DNA of 64,000 nucleotides from Asterella californica. Taxonomy: Eukaryota; Streptophyta; Marchantiopsida; Marchantiales; Aytoniaceae. Both the position numbers and the translations under genes were made by a program. The notes beneath the pieces were generated by a model, which was given only the letters and a program-made list of their open reading frames with translations, was not told the DNA's origin and ran no database searches. Where the stretch lies: the NCBI GenBank assembly GCA_036924285.1, contig JAYKYS010000002.1, positions 45,585,501 through 45,649,500 on the forward strand, read 5' to 3'. Positions within the stretch are counted from its first letter, which is position 1, and each line of letters starts with the position of its first letter. Positions 1-12,469 of this stretch are shown one piece after another.

Positions 1-2006
1 CTAAAGTTCTCCCGGGCATGCTGCCGCCTGTTCAAACAAAAAAGGAAAAAGGAAGAATTATGTTATTACAACGGGGGAAAATGTTGGTTATATAGACGGA
101 GTTTAACACAGAAAAATAGGTTTATACCAAAATGTTGTTACATCGGAGCTCCTTATATCGAAGTTAGACAGTAGGATCTCTAATGAGAAGCTAACGAGGA
201 CGATGAGTGGCCGTCACCACAGCCAGCTTTCGTAAGGTGGACGAGGAAGATTGGTAATGTTTGCCTCTGTTTTCAACTTGCATTATCCAAATGATTACAA
301 GTACAACCTGTAAAGCTAATGATCCCACTAACCCAACCTGAAAAGGGTTACGCATGAAATCGTGTGAAAAAGTCATGCTTGTATGTCATTGTTGTATGAT
401 TAGATACAGTTATGCATATGGTGACCAAACGTCCACTTTGCAGCTTTTGGGGAAATCAATCAGTATTGTATTAATGCGTGTCAAAGCTAAAACGAAACGA
501 AAGATTCTCTAACGTTTAGAAGGAAAATGGCTCGAAAATGGCGATAATTTGTCTACAGCCGTGTATAGCTCAGAGTGGTGTTTCTGAGTCGCTGTAAGTT
601 TTTGATTTTTTCATCTATGGACTATTTGCACGCAGTCACAATGAGCCTGGAAAAGAATTTCCTAGCAGCAACTGCTGGCACCTGCGGGTGAAGAATCAGT
701 GATGAGCTTATAGTACGACGAAAAGAAAGTAACAATTAACATCGCAACTGGCTGAAAAGTCGAATTAATGCAGCCTGAGAAGGTGAAGTCGAGGGATCGA
801 GTCGTGCATAGCGTGTGTATGTACAGTAAGTTTCCTATCAGCAAGTTGTACACAGTTATTTATTTGCTCCATTTCCAGAAGGAATGATGGAACTTGATCC
901 ACCCTTCTTAGTGAATACTTGCTTGATTCACCCCGCGATTAACAGGAGATAGTATTTCCAGTTACCACTCTACTTTAGAGGTGAGTGAGACTTACATTTC
1001 AGTTTTAGATCGCGATTGTTAATTAGGTGTTACTGTGTCTCATGGTTTGAAAAACAATCTTGAACATCTGAATCAGTTTGCACATTGTCTATAATGCATA
1101 ATCTATATTTGATATGCCACGGTAACCTAGACAACTGTTTGCTGCAGGTCACATGGTGGATCAAATTAATCACCTCAAATTAATTAGGGGTGAAGCAAGT
1201 AAATAACAGAAGTAATACAAGATGGAACCGTAGAAAGAGTATCCTGAAACAGAAATATACACCTATATCGCCAGCATAACGGGGCAGCCTGTATAAACAC
1301 CCAGAATGTAGCAAGCGACTGAGGAGAGGGAGAAGCGATAGAGTGAAGTAGGTGCGGCAGAGAGGAGGCGCAGCCGGGGAAAATCTCAAGCAAGAGTTTC
1401 CTATAATGTCCACCATCTTGAGAGAGCATGTCAGACACCTTCCGAAGGGCAGGAACAGTAGCCGCATGCTCTTGAGGCAGTAGAGACTTTCGACGCTTTT
1501 ATACCTGTTAAAGGTTTCTGTTGGAGCACCTGCCAGAGAAAGACCACTTCTCCTTGGGGAAACCATCCAGCTCAAACGAACTTAAGAATCTACCTCAAAA
1601 AGCATGAGTTGCATCGAGGTGCCACACATCTAGAAATTCAAATATTAAATTAATTACCACTCTTTTTAAATTGTACTTAAGTTCTGGTCAAATATATAAA
1701 TAACTTGAATCAAATTAAGTTTAAAGCTTTCTTATCTTCTTATTAAGAGAAGCTCTGAGTTTAATATGAAGAGTGAGATATACCTCCATTGTTTATTTTG
1801 CTTGTACTAGAGTAAATCATTTATTTTATACGTTTGTTCAGATAAATAAAATTATTTTAAAAGATTTCGATACAAATATAGTACAAGAATTTTATTGTAT
1901 GGTATATAGTGACGTTGTTGATATAATATACAACAACATGCTGGTATATATCGGGGTATATATATCCAAGAACATCTTATACCGATAGATTTTGTTCTTC
2001 CCATTG
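1..2006. other. No gene recognised
   Basis: Only short open frames occur and none has recognisable domains or consistent exon structure. At 151-171, next to a TA at 172-173, is a stretch whose reverse complement starts CTGTCTAACTTCGATATAAG. That resembles the terminal repeat of pogo/Tigger-type transposons, but no partner end was found. From about 1,660 the sequence becomes AT-rich. Confidence 0.5.
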
Positions 2007-2031
2007 TTGTCGTTGTAAAGAGGTTTCACTG
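2007..2031 (-). repeat. Right terminal inverted repeat of a pogo-like DNA transposon
   Basis: The reverse complement begins CAGTGAAACCTCTTTACAAC and is followed on the plus strand by TA (2,032-2,033). Emigrant-type elements of the pogo group in plants carry ends of the form CAGT-A-AACCTCT flanked by TA, so this looks like one element end. The left partner was not found upstream, so the element is truncated, diverged or longer than the sequence to its left. It ends nine bases before the mariner-like element at 2,041. Confidence 0.4.
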
Positions 2032-2040
2032 TACATAATA

Positions 2041-2943
2041 CAGTAGTCACACTTCAATTCACTGAAAGGTCCTCATGAAATGTTTACAGTGTGTCAGTTT
2101 TTAGTTACAAAATATCTGTTCATACCTCGAACGTAGTTCAGAGAAATGACTCATTTAAGTCTTCAAATACAGTATTCGCTCTTAAGACTTCGGGTGATGG
2201 AGACAATCTGTTATAGCCAAGCTCTTATTTTACACAGTCAGTAGCCTGTGATGGATTTTCATCACCATAATACTAGTACCAGCTGCTTCACTTCATACAC
2301 ATGACATTCACTGATCATAATATTTCAGTCTAGAAGTGCATGTTGCATGCATATTTTCACCTCCTCCGTCTTCAATATATGCCAAGGTTTTAATTTGTCA
2401 CTGAATCACTCTTTTTAATTTAGTATACAAGGGTTTAGTTAAAATCGTTAATTTAAGGTGACAAGTTTGTTAGCAGCCTCCTGCATATGTATGTGAAGAA
2501 GTGCGTCTCCTTGCACACCCCTTATTCGTTATAGTTCGATGTTCCTGTTTTTCCAGTACGGCTATAACTTAACATTTAAAAGAAAATTTGATATTTTCTA
2601 TGAATCTAGTATAGAATTTTCATATAACATTTATGTCTTTTCTATAACAAAAAGCGGGTACAAGTTCTCCAGAAGTCCATGTTGCATGCATATTTGCTTT
2701 AAGATATTAGTAGGTTCAGCTCTCTTTTTGTTTTCTGTTGAATCAAATACGGTAGTTTATAAAAGATATATATTTTAGAATTTTTGTCTGACCTTTTCTA
2801 TTTTAGTTGTGATAATTTTACAAAAGTTTCGCTCATATGTTTCTGACATCATTTCAAATTTATCGCTCAGTTCGAAACTATCACAATATAAAAATCGTTC
2901 GTTTGCTTTGAGCATTCAAGAGTGAATTGAAGTGTGACTACGG
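2041..2943. mobile_element. Non-autonomous Tc1/mariner-like transposon
   Basis: A 23-bp terminal inverted repeat bounds this 903-bp segment. The left end begins CAGTAGTCACACTTCAAT at 2,041. The reverse complement of the right end (2,921-2,943) begins CCGTAGTCACACTTCAAT, with one mismatch at the second base. A TA lies directly outside each end (2,039-2,040 and 2,944-2,945), the target duplication of the Tc1/mariner superfamily, and CAGT is a common terminus there. The interior is AT-rich and contains no transposase-like frame, so any movement would need an enzyme supplied elsewhere. Confidence 0.6.
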
Positions 2944-3517
2944 TACTGATGTCGTAGGGTTCAAACTGACAGATACCATCTTCAAGTCAAGTCGGAAAGG
3001 TGAATCATTGAGTCTCCTTGGTTATCATCATATTTTTTGTACCCATTAATATGTTCTTGTGAGTCCAAAGTGAGGAACTTAGGAGGTTTCGGTCTCATCT
3101 TGTGGACACCCACCTCTTATTTACAGTCAAACCAAAAATCTCACTATGTGAATGCACCCGGTCGACTGCATTGTCGATAGTCGGTCGCACCGTGTGCATT
3201 CGAGTGCTTACCACGGTCGACAAATAGAATTGCGGTTTGTTTTGCGGTATCTTGTAACTGCTACGTGACTGGTGCATCGGTTGCTAGATTCTCTATCCAA
3301 CTCAACTGGTAAATATAGTTAGACAAATGCGAGTTTTTATTGTTCTACATAATTGTTGCCGCGATCTCCAGGAGAGCAATTGTGATAGGCGATGTTATTT
3401 CATGTGCACGTGTTGTATATAATAATTTTGATTTTGTGTGATATTTTAAAAACTATAAACGACCTTAGATAACAACACTTAGCCCCTCTTCCTCCTTTCG
3501 CGACGTTGGTTGCTTGG

Positions 3518-3966
3518 CCCTTCGGGTCCCTCTTTCCCTTGTAAAGACTTGATGGGATCTTTCCATGTTAGGCTATTCATTTCATGGCGTGCTAAATATA
3601 GTAGACAAACGCGTTTCTCCTCTTCATTAGAGAAATCCGCTGTTCATGTGCCAGCGATCAGGTCGCTGGGGAGTTGCTCTTTGAGACAAGTACTTGTCTG
3701 GTTGGAGCAAACACGCAATCGGGAAGGCTGCCAAGGCTTGCCGGTTCTACAACGTTACGTCACTTCCTCTCATGAAATGTACACTACTGTAGTTGCATGA
3801 GTTTTCAACATACTTCAGCTCTTGGACACTATTGCAGTTGGTCCAGGAAAATCGGCCCGTAAGTGGAGCCTTGTACCACAAGATGAAAGGAACACGCGAC
3901 GCAATGGATAGCTAACGGATGGAAATACCCTATCAAGCCTTACAAGGGAAAGAGGGACCCGAAGGG
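3518..3966. repeat. Fold-back inverted repeat, arms about 74 bp
   Basis: The left arm 3,518-3,591 contains CCCTTCGGGTCCCTCTTTCC. The right arm 3,893-3,966 is its imperfect reverse complement along the whole length, nearly perfect in the outer 35 bases. About 300 bases of unrelated sequence separate the arms, so a transcript through here would form a long hairpin. No target duplication or transposase was seen. Confidence 0.65.
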
Positions 3967-6280
3967 ACAGAAGATTACTTCTTATGTTGCATGAAACCGT
4001 AAAGGTATGCGTCATGGCACCATCGAAATCCTCGTTTGTAAAAGTTCCGACCGTCTTTCCGATGAGCAGAGTGAGGACCGAATGACGAGGATCATTGCAG
4101 TACGGTATAGTACTGTATCAGGGCTGTACCCGGAAGCTACAAAGGTGCTGAAACAGAAACGTGGTGGGTGAGAAATCATTACCTAGGGTCATCCTCGCTC
4201 TGCGCCTCCCCGCCGCGTCGCAGCGTCTCCCTCCGAATAAAGTTCGAAAGCTGTAGGATAAAGTTGGAGATGGATACCACTGACAGTGACAGAGTCATTC
4301 CTGACTGTACAGCAGCGACCGGCTGTAGGAAGCCACAGAGGGAAAGAAGCCTGAAAAGGAAGTAACAAAAGGAAAAAACTGACGCATGACTCAGGAGTCA
4401 CTCACATGACATCCAAAATTCCGCGGAATGCACTTTTGCGCAGTGTCACAGTGGAATTCCAGAGTCGGATCATATATATTCCGTCCTCACATGACAGGCA
4501 AACATTTGAGGCTTCAGTTCGTTCAACACGTATGCATCATACACTCAGTACATGCGACGTACTCGGTGGTGGAAGCGAGAGCTCCTCGAAACTAGATGAG
4601 AGAGTGCGCACGCTGAGGAGACTATGCCCAAGGTCTGGAGCCTATGGCCGCCAAGGCGAGTGATGATCTCCTAGCTAGTACGGGGTGGCACCTACTGTAG
4701 AACAGAGCTCGAGTTCCAAATTGTAGCGTAGATCTGAGAAGTGAAGGCCAGATTGGTAGATTAGGAGGAGATAGTCGAGTCGAGTGCTCTTTAGATTAGA
4801 ACTAATAGAGTCAGTAAGCATGGCTAGCGGAAGTAGAGCCAGAGAACAAGCAACAGCAAGTCGGCAGTTCGGGAGACGGAACTCACACGACAGTAGCAGT
4901 ATCATTCACTTTTGCAGCGGGAGTGACATCAGGAAGGGAACTCCGCTTCCAGGGGAAAAACGAAACAAGGGGTCGACTGGGCCAAATCTGGATCTTAGCA
5001 AGCATGTAGGGAGAGTCCAGCAAGACGAAAAAGATACAAGAGAATGTTTTTATGAACTTATAAGGGGGTGTCAAAGTTAAGGAAATATTTTTCAAGTGTT
5101 GAGAGAGAAAAGAGTATAATTTCATAAATGGTAACTTTGTGTATAACCGTGATTCATTCTGGGCCGCCTCTGTGAATTGTCACCACGATTCTTTCATTAA
5201 ATTTGTATCAGTCTTAACATGTTTCAATAATTACTCAAAGCAGTAGATTCTGTACTGCAAAAAAGAACGGGTGAAAAGAATTAAAGTCCTTTAAAAAAAC
5301 CATTCGTGACTTTCACTTAAAACATATCAAAACTAATGACAGGATTTTCTAACGTCTAGAAGTGAAACAGTAGTAGTTAATTGCATAGAGCTCTGAATCG
5401 CTTATCATTATATCTGTGAGTTGATATAATAACTTAATTTTAATATTTTAGAAAATTAAAATTAAAATTAAAATAAATCATATATTACTTTGTTGCAAAA
5501 AGTCATAATCGAATTCCAAAAACGTTTTGAAGTGCTTGCAGTAAACATATGCGAACTCTTGACTGCGGTCGTACCATTCGGTCGCGGGCGAAGAATACTT
5601 ACTGGAGATTTCAGCTTTGCAACGCCCTATTGCAGTACAACACGCATTTGTAGCGTAGTCTTCCGACTTCGGAAAGACATGTCTAGATTCCGAAACATGA
5701 TTAGTACAATTTACTCCTGTGCATGTCACTGTATGCCACTGTTTTAGAGTGCTTGTATTATACTGTGTGCGGCCTTGGTCTTTGTTGTCATTTGTAAACT
5801 TTTTCAATATTTATCTAAGACATAGTTTCTCTACAATATATAGGATAATTAGCGGACAGCGATAGCCGGTAGGGACGTTCACACTTGATTTTGCTAATGC
5901 ATGGTTCATTCTGGACGACTTTTAGACCCGAGCCTTCAAGGCGGCACGCAACGAAAAGGAACTCCTAAGCAAACTAGACAGAAAAGAACCTGGCGAATGT
6001 ACATGCACTTCCGGCTCTTGCTACCCTCAATGGGTGTTCCTCGTGTGCAGAGGACCCCAGGTCGCCTCACTGAAATGAGCTGCAGGCTAGGGTTCGAACG
6101 CCTTCTTGGCAAAGAAGACATTGCCATGCCATACCTTGGCCGTAGGATTACTTGAAAGGAGCATCATAGCACGAATACAGGAAGAAATAAGGTCTTCCGC
6201 TAACTGTGAGCACCAGACCGACAGCAGAGATCTGAGTCTCCTGCTCTCAGAGATTTAGTGTCATTAAAATTTTCTTTCAC

Positions 6281-6734
6281 GGCTGTTTTCGCAGTTATTA
6301 ACTTGGTCAGCCCATGCGCCATAGTCCTTACTTGGTCGGCCCCTCGTTTTCTCTTCTCTCTTAGTCGGCCCATGACCGGTAGTAGACAGTTTACGACTGC
6401 CATGTTAGCAATTGTTGATAATGTGAAGTACTTGAGAGTGATGTGGATGTTCGATTACATGGATGTCTGATGTGTCTCGCTGCTGGTAATATTTTGCGTG
6501 GAAATATATTTGGACGCGATTTGATTTCTGTGCAACGACTGCAATCTCGCGAACATGCTGGGAAGACAGTCTACCACCTCCGTCTCCTCATCGACAATTC
6601 AATCACACAAGCCGTCCAACTCAGGAGTTCTGTCAACGTGGCAGTCTTCCTGTCTACTACCAGTCATGGCCCGACCAAGAAAGAAGAGAAACTGAGGGGC
6701 CCGACCGACCAAGTTAATAACTGCTGTTTTCGCC
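6281..6734. repeat. Fold-back inverted repeat, arms 100-126 bp
   Basis: The left arm 6,281-6,406 contains GCAGTTATTAACTTGGTC and GTCGGCCCATGACCGGTAGT. The right arm 6,634-6,734 is its reverse complement with substitutions. The left arm has about 20 extra bases near its outer end. The loop is about 230 bases. It is unrelated in sequence to the fold-back at 3.5 kb. Confidence 0.65.
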
Positions 6735-7629
6735 TTGAAACATTCTGCTCATTACAACGAGTAAACACAACCCTGGATTTACAGTTTTGGAGGATAACTA
6801 GACCAGAGTCTCCAGAGTACCTAGTTCGCCCATGAGAAACAGCGGGTTGGGGGTTTACAAATTACCACTCAACCGAAGAAACCTCACAAGTCAACGTAAG
6901 AAATTAACTCTACTCATTTTAATTGCCCTTTCGTGCATGGAAATAATAACATACCGTTATTTCTCACTTCATCGGACAATTAATATTCATGCAGACTCGC
7001 ACGAAATCAATTACTGTGAGTAGAGTTAACTTGAGTCCAACCAGCGCTCGGGGCTAACCGGCATCCTTTGTATTCTCAACCGGCTGGAATTCCGAAAAGT
7101 CGGGTTGAAATGGTTTTTTGCGGAATTTTTGCAGGTTAAAGTTTTACAAAACGACAATTTACCCATGTTAAAAACCTGGAAAACTATTAAATGATTAAAA
7201 AAATCCGGTTCTCATTCATTGCCGTCGGATAGTTTCCGGTTATCTAAACTTTTTACCCCGAGCACTGAGTCCAACTCGGAATTGCCAGGTCGGGGTAGCA
7301 AGCCCCGAGGGTTGCTTGGGCGAGGAGCCAAATAACCCCAACCCGGAGCCGTGGGGAAATACGGGAAGACTGACTGACCGTGCAGTCTGACTGCGTTGGA
7401 AGCGAGTTATCTCATTTACTAAACGTTCGATTTTGGATCCGAATGAACATCCCGCCACGTGTAAGATGACGCAGATCATTGGTAGCAGCATGGGCAGTGC
7501 ATGCCGCAGAACGGAGGTACAATAACACAAGGAGTGCGGTACGATCGGAGAGAAGAATCGCCGTGAGAGACAGACAAGCGACGGGGACAGAAAAGCAACG
7601 AGTGAGAAGTCAGGACCAGAAGACGTCAA

Positions 7630-7743
7630 CAGATTTCCTGCTGGTGAAGCCTCGAAACCGAGAGTCAAGGAAAACAAGAGAATGCAGCAGATTTCATGCT
7701 GGTGAAGCCTCGAAACCGAGAGTCAAGGAAAACAAGAGAATAC
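7630..7743. repeat. Tandem duplication, period 58 bp
   Basis: Two adjacent copies (7,630-7,687 and 7,688-7,743) share the core GCTGGTGAAGCCTCGAAACC and are nearly identical, which suggests a recent local duplication. I see no reading frame of known function across it. Confidence 0.8.
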
Positions 7744-10700
7744 ACAGCTACCACTACAAGCTGTCTCGAATGTAATAATGGACCGTCCAGTCAGACAAAC
7801 GACGAAAACACGAACTTGTCATTACGCAGAGGTCGGATAAGAGGGAGAGGCAAGCCGCAAGTGACATATCTCGTGTGAATGGAAGTTTTAAAGTAGTTCC
7901 GGTATTGGGTCCAAATGAGGAGTCCCCAGTGCAGAGCTACCTGCAGCTGAAGGTCAAGCAGAGACGATGCAGAACAGCATCACGATTCTCAATGGCTTCT
8001 GTCAGTTGGCAATCAGCTGAATGGATAGGTTGCAGTGTCGCAGTTGACGATCGCCTATTGGATCTTTAGAAGTTTGTCCTGAAACGTAATCACTTGGCTC
8101 GGACGGTCGGTCGGTCAGCCGGATCGGATGCCTAGCTGCCTACGTGGGGAGCTATACCGGAACTTTTCCAACATATTATTAACATTTTATTGGATAAAGG
8201 AAAATCAATCACAGAGTAACATGCAGACAATTTGGTCCATCAAGTCGTTTATCAACCGTCGATCGATTGCCTGGCGTGCATCGCTTGAGCGCTACAACAC
8301 GTCGAGTGATGATAGTCCAAGTTCAAGTCTTTTTAGAAAGGAATTTCCAGAAAGCAAGACTTCGACTCCCCGCGTCTGGTCGGTTACGTAATACCGTAGC
8401 ATCTCTGGCTTGAGGCTTGAGAATGAAACTGTGTCTGCTTTGCGGAGTGACTACGTAATAGTAAATGAGGTTAGCGTAATGTACAAGGAATCGTGCAATA
8501 CCAGAGTAGACGATGGACTAACGCATGGTTAGCTACTGTGCGACCGCGTGGTATCCTAGAAAGAGAAAAAGTCATTGCTTAGGACTCCATCCAGACCAAA
8601 CTTCAAGGGGAGGAGGTTTTATGTTCAACTTGATGTTCATTGGCATGGTTTCGGGTCGGATGTCCCGTACACTGGCTCGGCGGGACCCAGAGCAGGTTGC
8701 TGATATTCTCCAGCTCCGGGTATAACGACAGCAAGTACAAATAATATACATGAATTACGTATGCATGCGTGTGCTTGCTGAGAGTGTTATGATAAAGTAA
8801 GAAGATATTTCCATAGCGTTAACGTTCTCGCTAAAGGAAGAAAGAATCAGCTCAGCTTTCGGGCGGCAAGCCTGAATCGAAACTTCGAAGATGAGATGAG
8901 ATGAGGTGAGATGAGATCGATTCAAGTATATTAATTTCAGACAGAATGATGTAGGACACTGACCAGGTTCACACCCCATCGAATGAGATAGCCAGTTTGC
9001 AGGAAGAAGGTGATTCAGCCTTGCTACATGACGAGATTCAGGCCACAGTCAGCATGTGCTACAGTTGACATGGTTCCTAATCTCAGGCCATGGCCTGCCT
9101 TGTGCACACGAGTTCAGAGACAGACAATCTAACTCTACTGACTTCCGGACTTAGTAGACCTTCCAACCGGAGAAGGGTTCTGCCATCTCTACGGTTTCCC
9201 ATTTCCTACCGTTTGTGTTTTCCCGAGGTTACGTTAACGTTGCTGATTGACAATGGCATAGAATCACAACCCTTTTGGAGGGCCTTATCCTTGAAGCTAC
9301 AGTCTCTGTCTCTCTCTCTCTCGGCTTTACTTCCTGGAATTCCTCTTTCCTCGTGTGCTTGATTCATCGAACTCCTGGCCCTACACTGCTGATCATGAGC
9401 TACGTACGAACGAGTTTCCACATCGTTCTCTCGATCGGCGCGGCTCCGTCACGGTGATTCATTTTCTATCAGAGATGCCAAAGTCACCGCGGCAGCATGA
9501 GGGTGGATATGGTTTCGCGTCGTCGTGTCTCCACGAAGAGTAAGAAGATCTTCGCCCACGGGGGTGTCCCGCGCATGTCACTGTGAATCAAATCTGTATC
9601 AAAGTTTGGAGCTGCGGACAAGCATTGCACTCGATTGAGACGAGCTCGGTCCTCAGTAACCGGTTGAGCTCCTTGCTACCTGTCATTATCATGCAAGTGT
9701 CTGTGATCTTAGCTAGCCTCGCATGGTAATGACGAATGACTCCAAGGCAAAACTCATCCTGAAGGTATCAGCAGCTTACCAAGCCTCCATAACACGACAC
9801 CAAACAGGGCAAAGTTGGGATCTTCCTAGTATTCCAAGTCTTTCCTCCGTTCAAGCTAGCTAGCACCACTGTCAAGTGGTGACGAAGAGAGAAATAATTC
9901 ATTAAGTGCTAAGCAACCGTGTCTATCTATATTTGGTAGTTACAGATTAGCTGCATTACTTTATTCAAGATAAAGTAACATGAGAAAAGAAAAATTCCAT
10001 GAGAAGAGAAAACTTTATTCGAGATAAAGTGACAAAAGCATCCCGCATGAAACGTTTGTCTGCTCTGTTGTATCTCTGTGTTTGACGATTCTCCGCGTTG
10101 CTAAAAGCGAGTTATATCTCTGTGTGAGACTCCTGTATCCACAATTGAAAATTACTTTTACAGTAACTTTTTCTAGTCCGAAAAGAATAACAACCGTAAT
10201 GATTTGTTCGAGTCCGGAGCAACTCTTTGGATGTTCTTTCGACTTCTGAAGTGCTTTATATCTGCCCCTGGAATTCAAGCATTCAAGTTGCGCAGGTGTA
10301 ATTATTGGCATCATGGACGCAGCACAGTACTGTAAAGCACTCGATCCTTCGCAAGCGTAAACCTACCGACGGTGGGCACCTTCTGCAGGAACACGTGCAC
10401 TATCCCTTCTCACGTGCATTGGAACATTCAAGTGAGTGGGAGTGAGTTTTATGTACCAAGAATCTGCTAAATCGAGGACCAGAGCCCATCAGAGAAACAG
10501 GGAGCACATTCGGGACTTCCCAACTTGAGCCAGTAGGGAAACAGGCACCTGCAGCTTCTTATCTTCTCTCTCCAAGCTCAGAACGTTCAACCTGTCAGGC
10601 ATGTTTAATTCTACGGTATCTGTCAGCTTCTACGGTCAGGCTCCAGATGGCCTTTTAACTCAGGAGTAAAGAATGTTGCGACGCGGTGTGTCGGAAATTG

Positions 10701-11280
10701 ACTTGGGAGACAAACTGGTGAACTTTTCTAACGTAACCTGTTGATCCTGATGTGACACATTCACGAACTTCAAACTCGTATGAAAAGTTTTACTTTCTAG
10801 CTTATTTTGGACACCCGGCGAAGTACATCCACCAGCAACTTGTACAAAAGATCTGCCTGCCCTCCTTGCCGGACGAGAAGCCATCAAAGAGCTGGCAGAC
10901 CCAAATAATTATTTCTCAACCTGCAGCGCTCCTGTCGTATTTTAGGCCAGACTTTATGATCCTTGGCCAGCAGCAGCAGCGGTGCGCGGTGCGCGAAGCA
11001 CTCAAAATAATATCATCAAGCGCAGTGTGATTATTGACGACCCCCTTCACCTTCTGTCTGTCTTGTCTCTGAGAATAGAGGGCGTCTCAATCCTCTCACG
11101 TATAGGATTCTTGTCACTCCTGTAGGGCCTTTCATGAGGTTTATTCGTAAAACGAACGGAGGACCTCCGGAGGTACCTTTACAAGAGTTGAATCGGTCTG
11201 TCGCTTTAAGATTCTCTTTTAACGATTCTTGATGTACATGTGCATTCCCGAAATATCGTGGGATGCATATTCAAATATGT

Positions 11281-11328
11281 TAATTTATTACCTAACCCTT
11301 CAGTTGGGAATGGTTAGGTAATAAATTA
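11281..11328. repeat. Hairpin with a 17-bp perfect stem
   Basis: TAATTTATTACCTAACC (11,281-11,297) and its exact reverse complement (11,312-11,328) enclose a 14-base loop. Related hairpins with the same TTAATTTAT and CCTAAC-like stem occur at 43,681-43,738 and 44,712-44,762, so it is probably one member of a dispersed small repeat family. Confidence 0.7.
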
Positions 11329-11737
11329 TTCTAAGATTAATATATTATCTAAAAAATAATGGATGTGAAGCAATTGGTACCCTTGAATTTATACTCTCGG
11401 GAGGATATCTTTCTGTGCTAGGCTTATGGGTTAAGAATAGTTTTTAGTTGTACGTGTGTTTTCTCGAAATTGTAACTTTATAATCAAAAAAAAGTTTACG
11501 GTTCTTCCGGATTCACTGTCACAGTTCCTGACGTTTCTAGTACACAGTTCACACTTACCCAATCCTGTCTTTGAATTTTTCAGTTCTGTGATAAAAATAA
11601 TACACATATTTCACATACATAAATTAAATGTATTAATATGACCAAAATTAATCTTAAAGTAATCTTAGAAAGAATCATCCTAGAGAATTTTATTACCATT
11701 TTTAGCGCTTGTCTCGTTCTTCATTTCTGGCAGAATG

Positions 11738-12469
11738 AGGAGCCTCCTTTGTTTCTGCGAGATAATCCCTTCCAAAATCATGTTTACATGTGCTCTGTTA
11801 AAACTTCCTGTTAAGTGATCCATTTTGCGCAGAGATTGCTTCAAGCTGGTCTTCATACACTTAAGCTTACTCTACATAGTGTCCATTGATCCAGTGAGGA
11901 AAATAAGTCACCCACGAGATTCGCTGTCTTGTCTATGTAGTCACATCAGGTTTTTTAGTAATCTTTTCTGGTTCCTTATCTGAATATTGCTGAGACATAT
12001 TCCGGAACTATCTGGTAATTCTTGGATATGATTATTATCCCCTTTCACTTCATTAACAATGCAAACACGTATCTTCATCAATATATATATAGATTGTAAG
12101 TGCCGAAAGACAAGTTTCTCTGCTTTGTGACCTTGTCAAGGCATTTTCCGCGCAATGGAATTGGAATCTACAAAACTCCATGGTGATTCAAGGTTGTTGC
12201 ATCTTTGAGGATTCAGTGGCAGATCCACGGACCTGCAGACACGCATATGCAAACGGGAATCATTCCAGTAGATGTTCTCATCCTCAATGCTATGAAGACC
12301 AGCTTGAACAAATCTCTGCGCCAAATGGATCACTTAACTGAACTTTTCCAGCTAAAAGAAGTTTGACTACGGGTCACCGAAGCAGCACATATATATAACG
12401 GAAGGTTTTTAACAGAGCAAATGTAAACATGTTTTTGCAAGGGATTATCTCGGGAAAACAGAGGAGGCT
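11738..12469. repeat. Fold-back inverted repeat, arms 120-178 bp
   Basis: The left arm 11,738-11,857 includes GAGATAATCCCTTCC, TGTTTACATG and TTAAGTGATCCATTTTGCGC. The right arm 12,291-12,469 is its reverse complement, interrupted by an insertion of about 60 bases (roughly 12,336-12,400). The spacer is about 430 bases. No coding domain is recognisable in the arms or spacer. Confidence 0.65.

Noticed and set aside
3518..3560. CCCTTCGGGTCCCT as a piece of ribosomal RNA
   Set aside because: The surrounding bases do not continue as rRNA and the segment is part of an inverted repeat.
3510..3800. 96-codon plus-strand frame as a gene
   Set aside because: It runs through one arm of the fold-back repeat, has no domain and no exon context.
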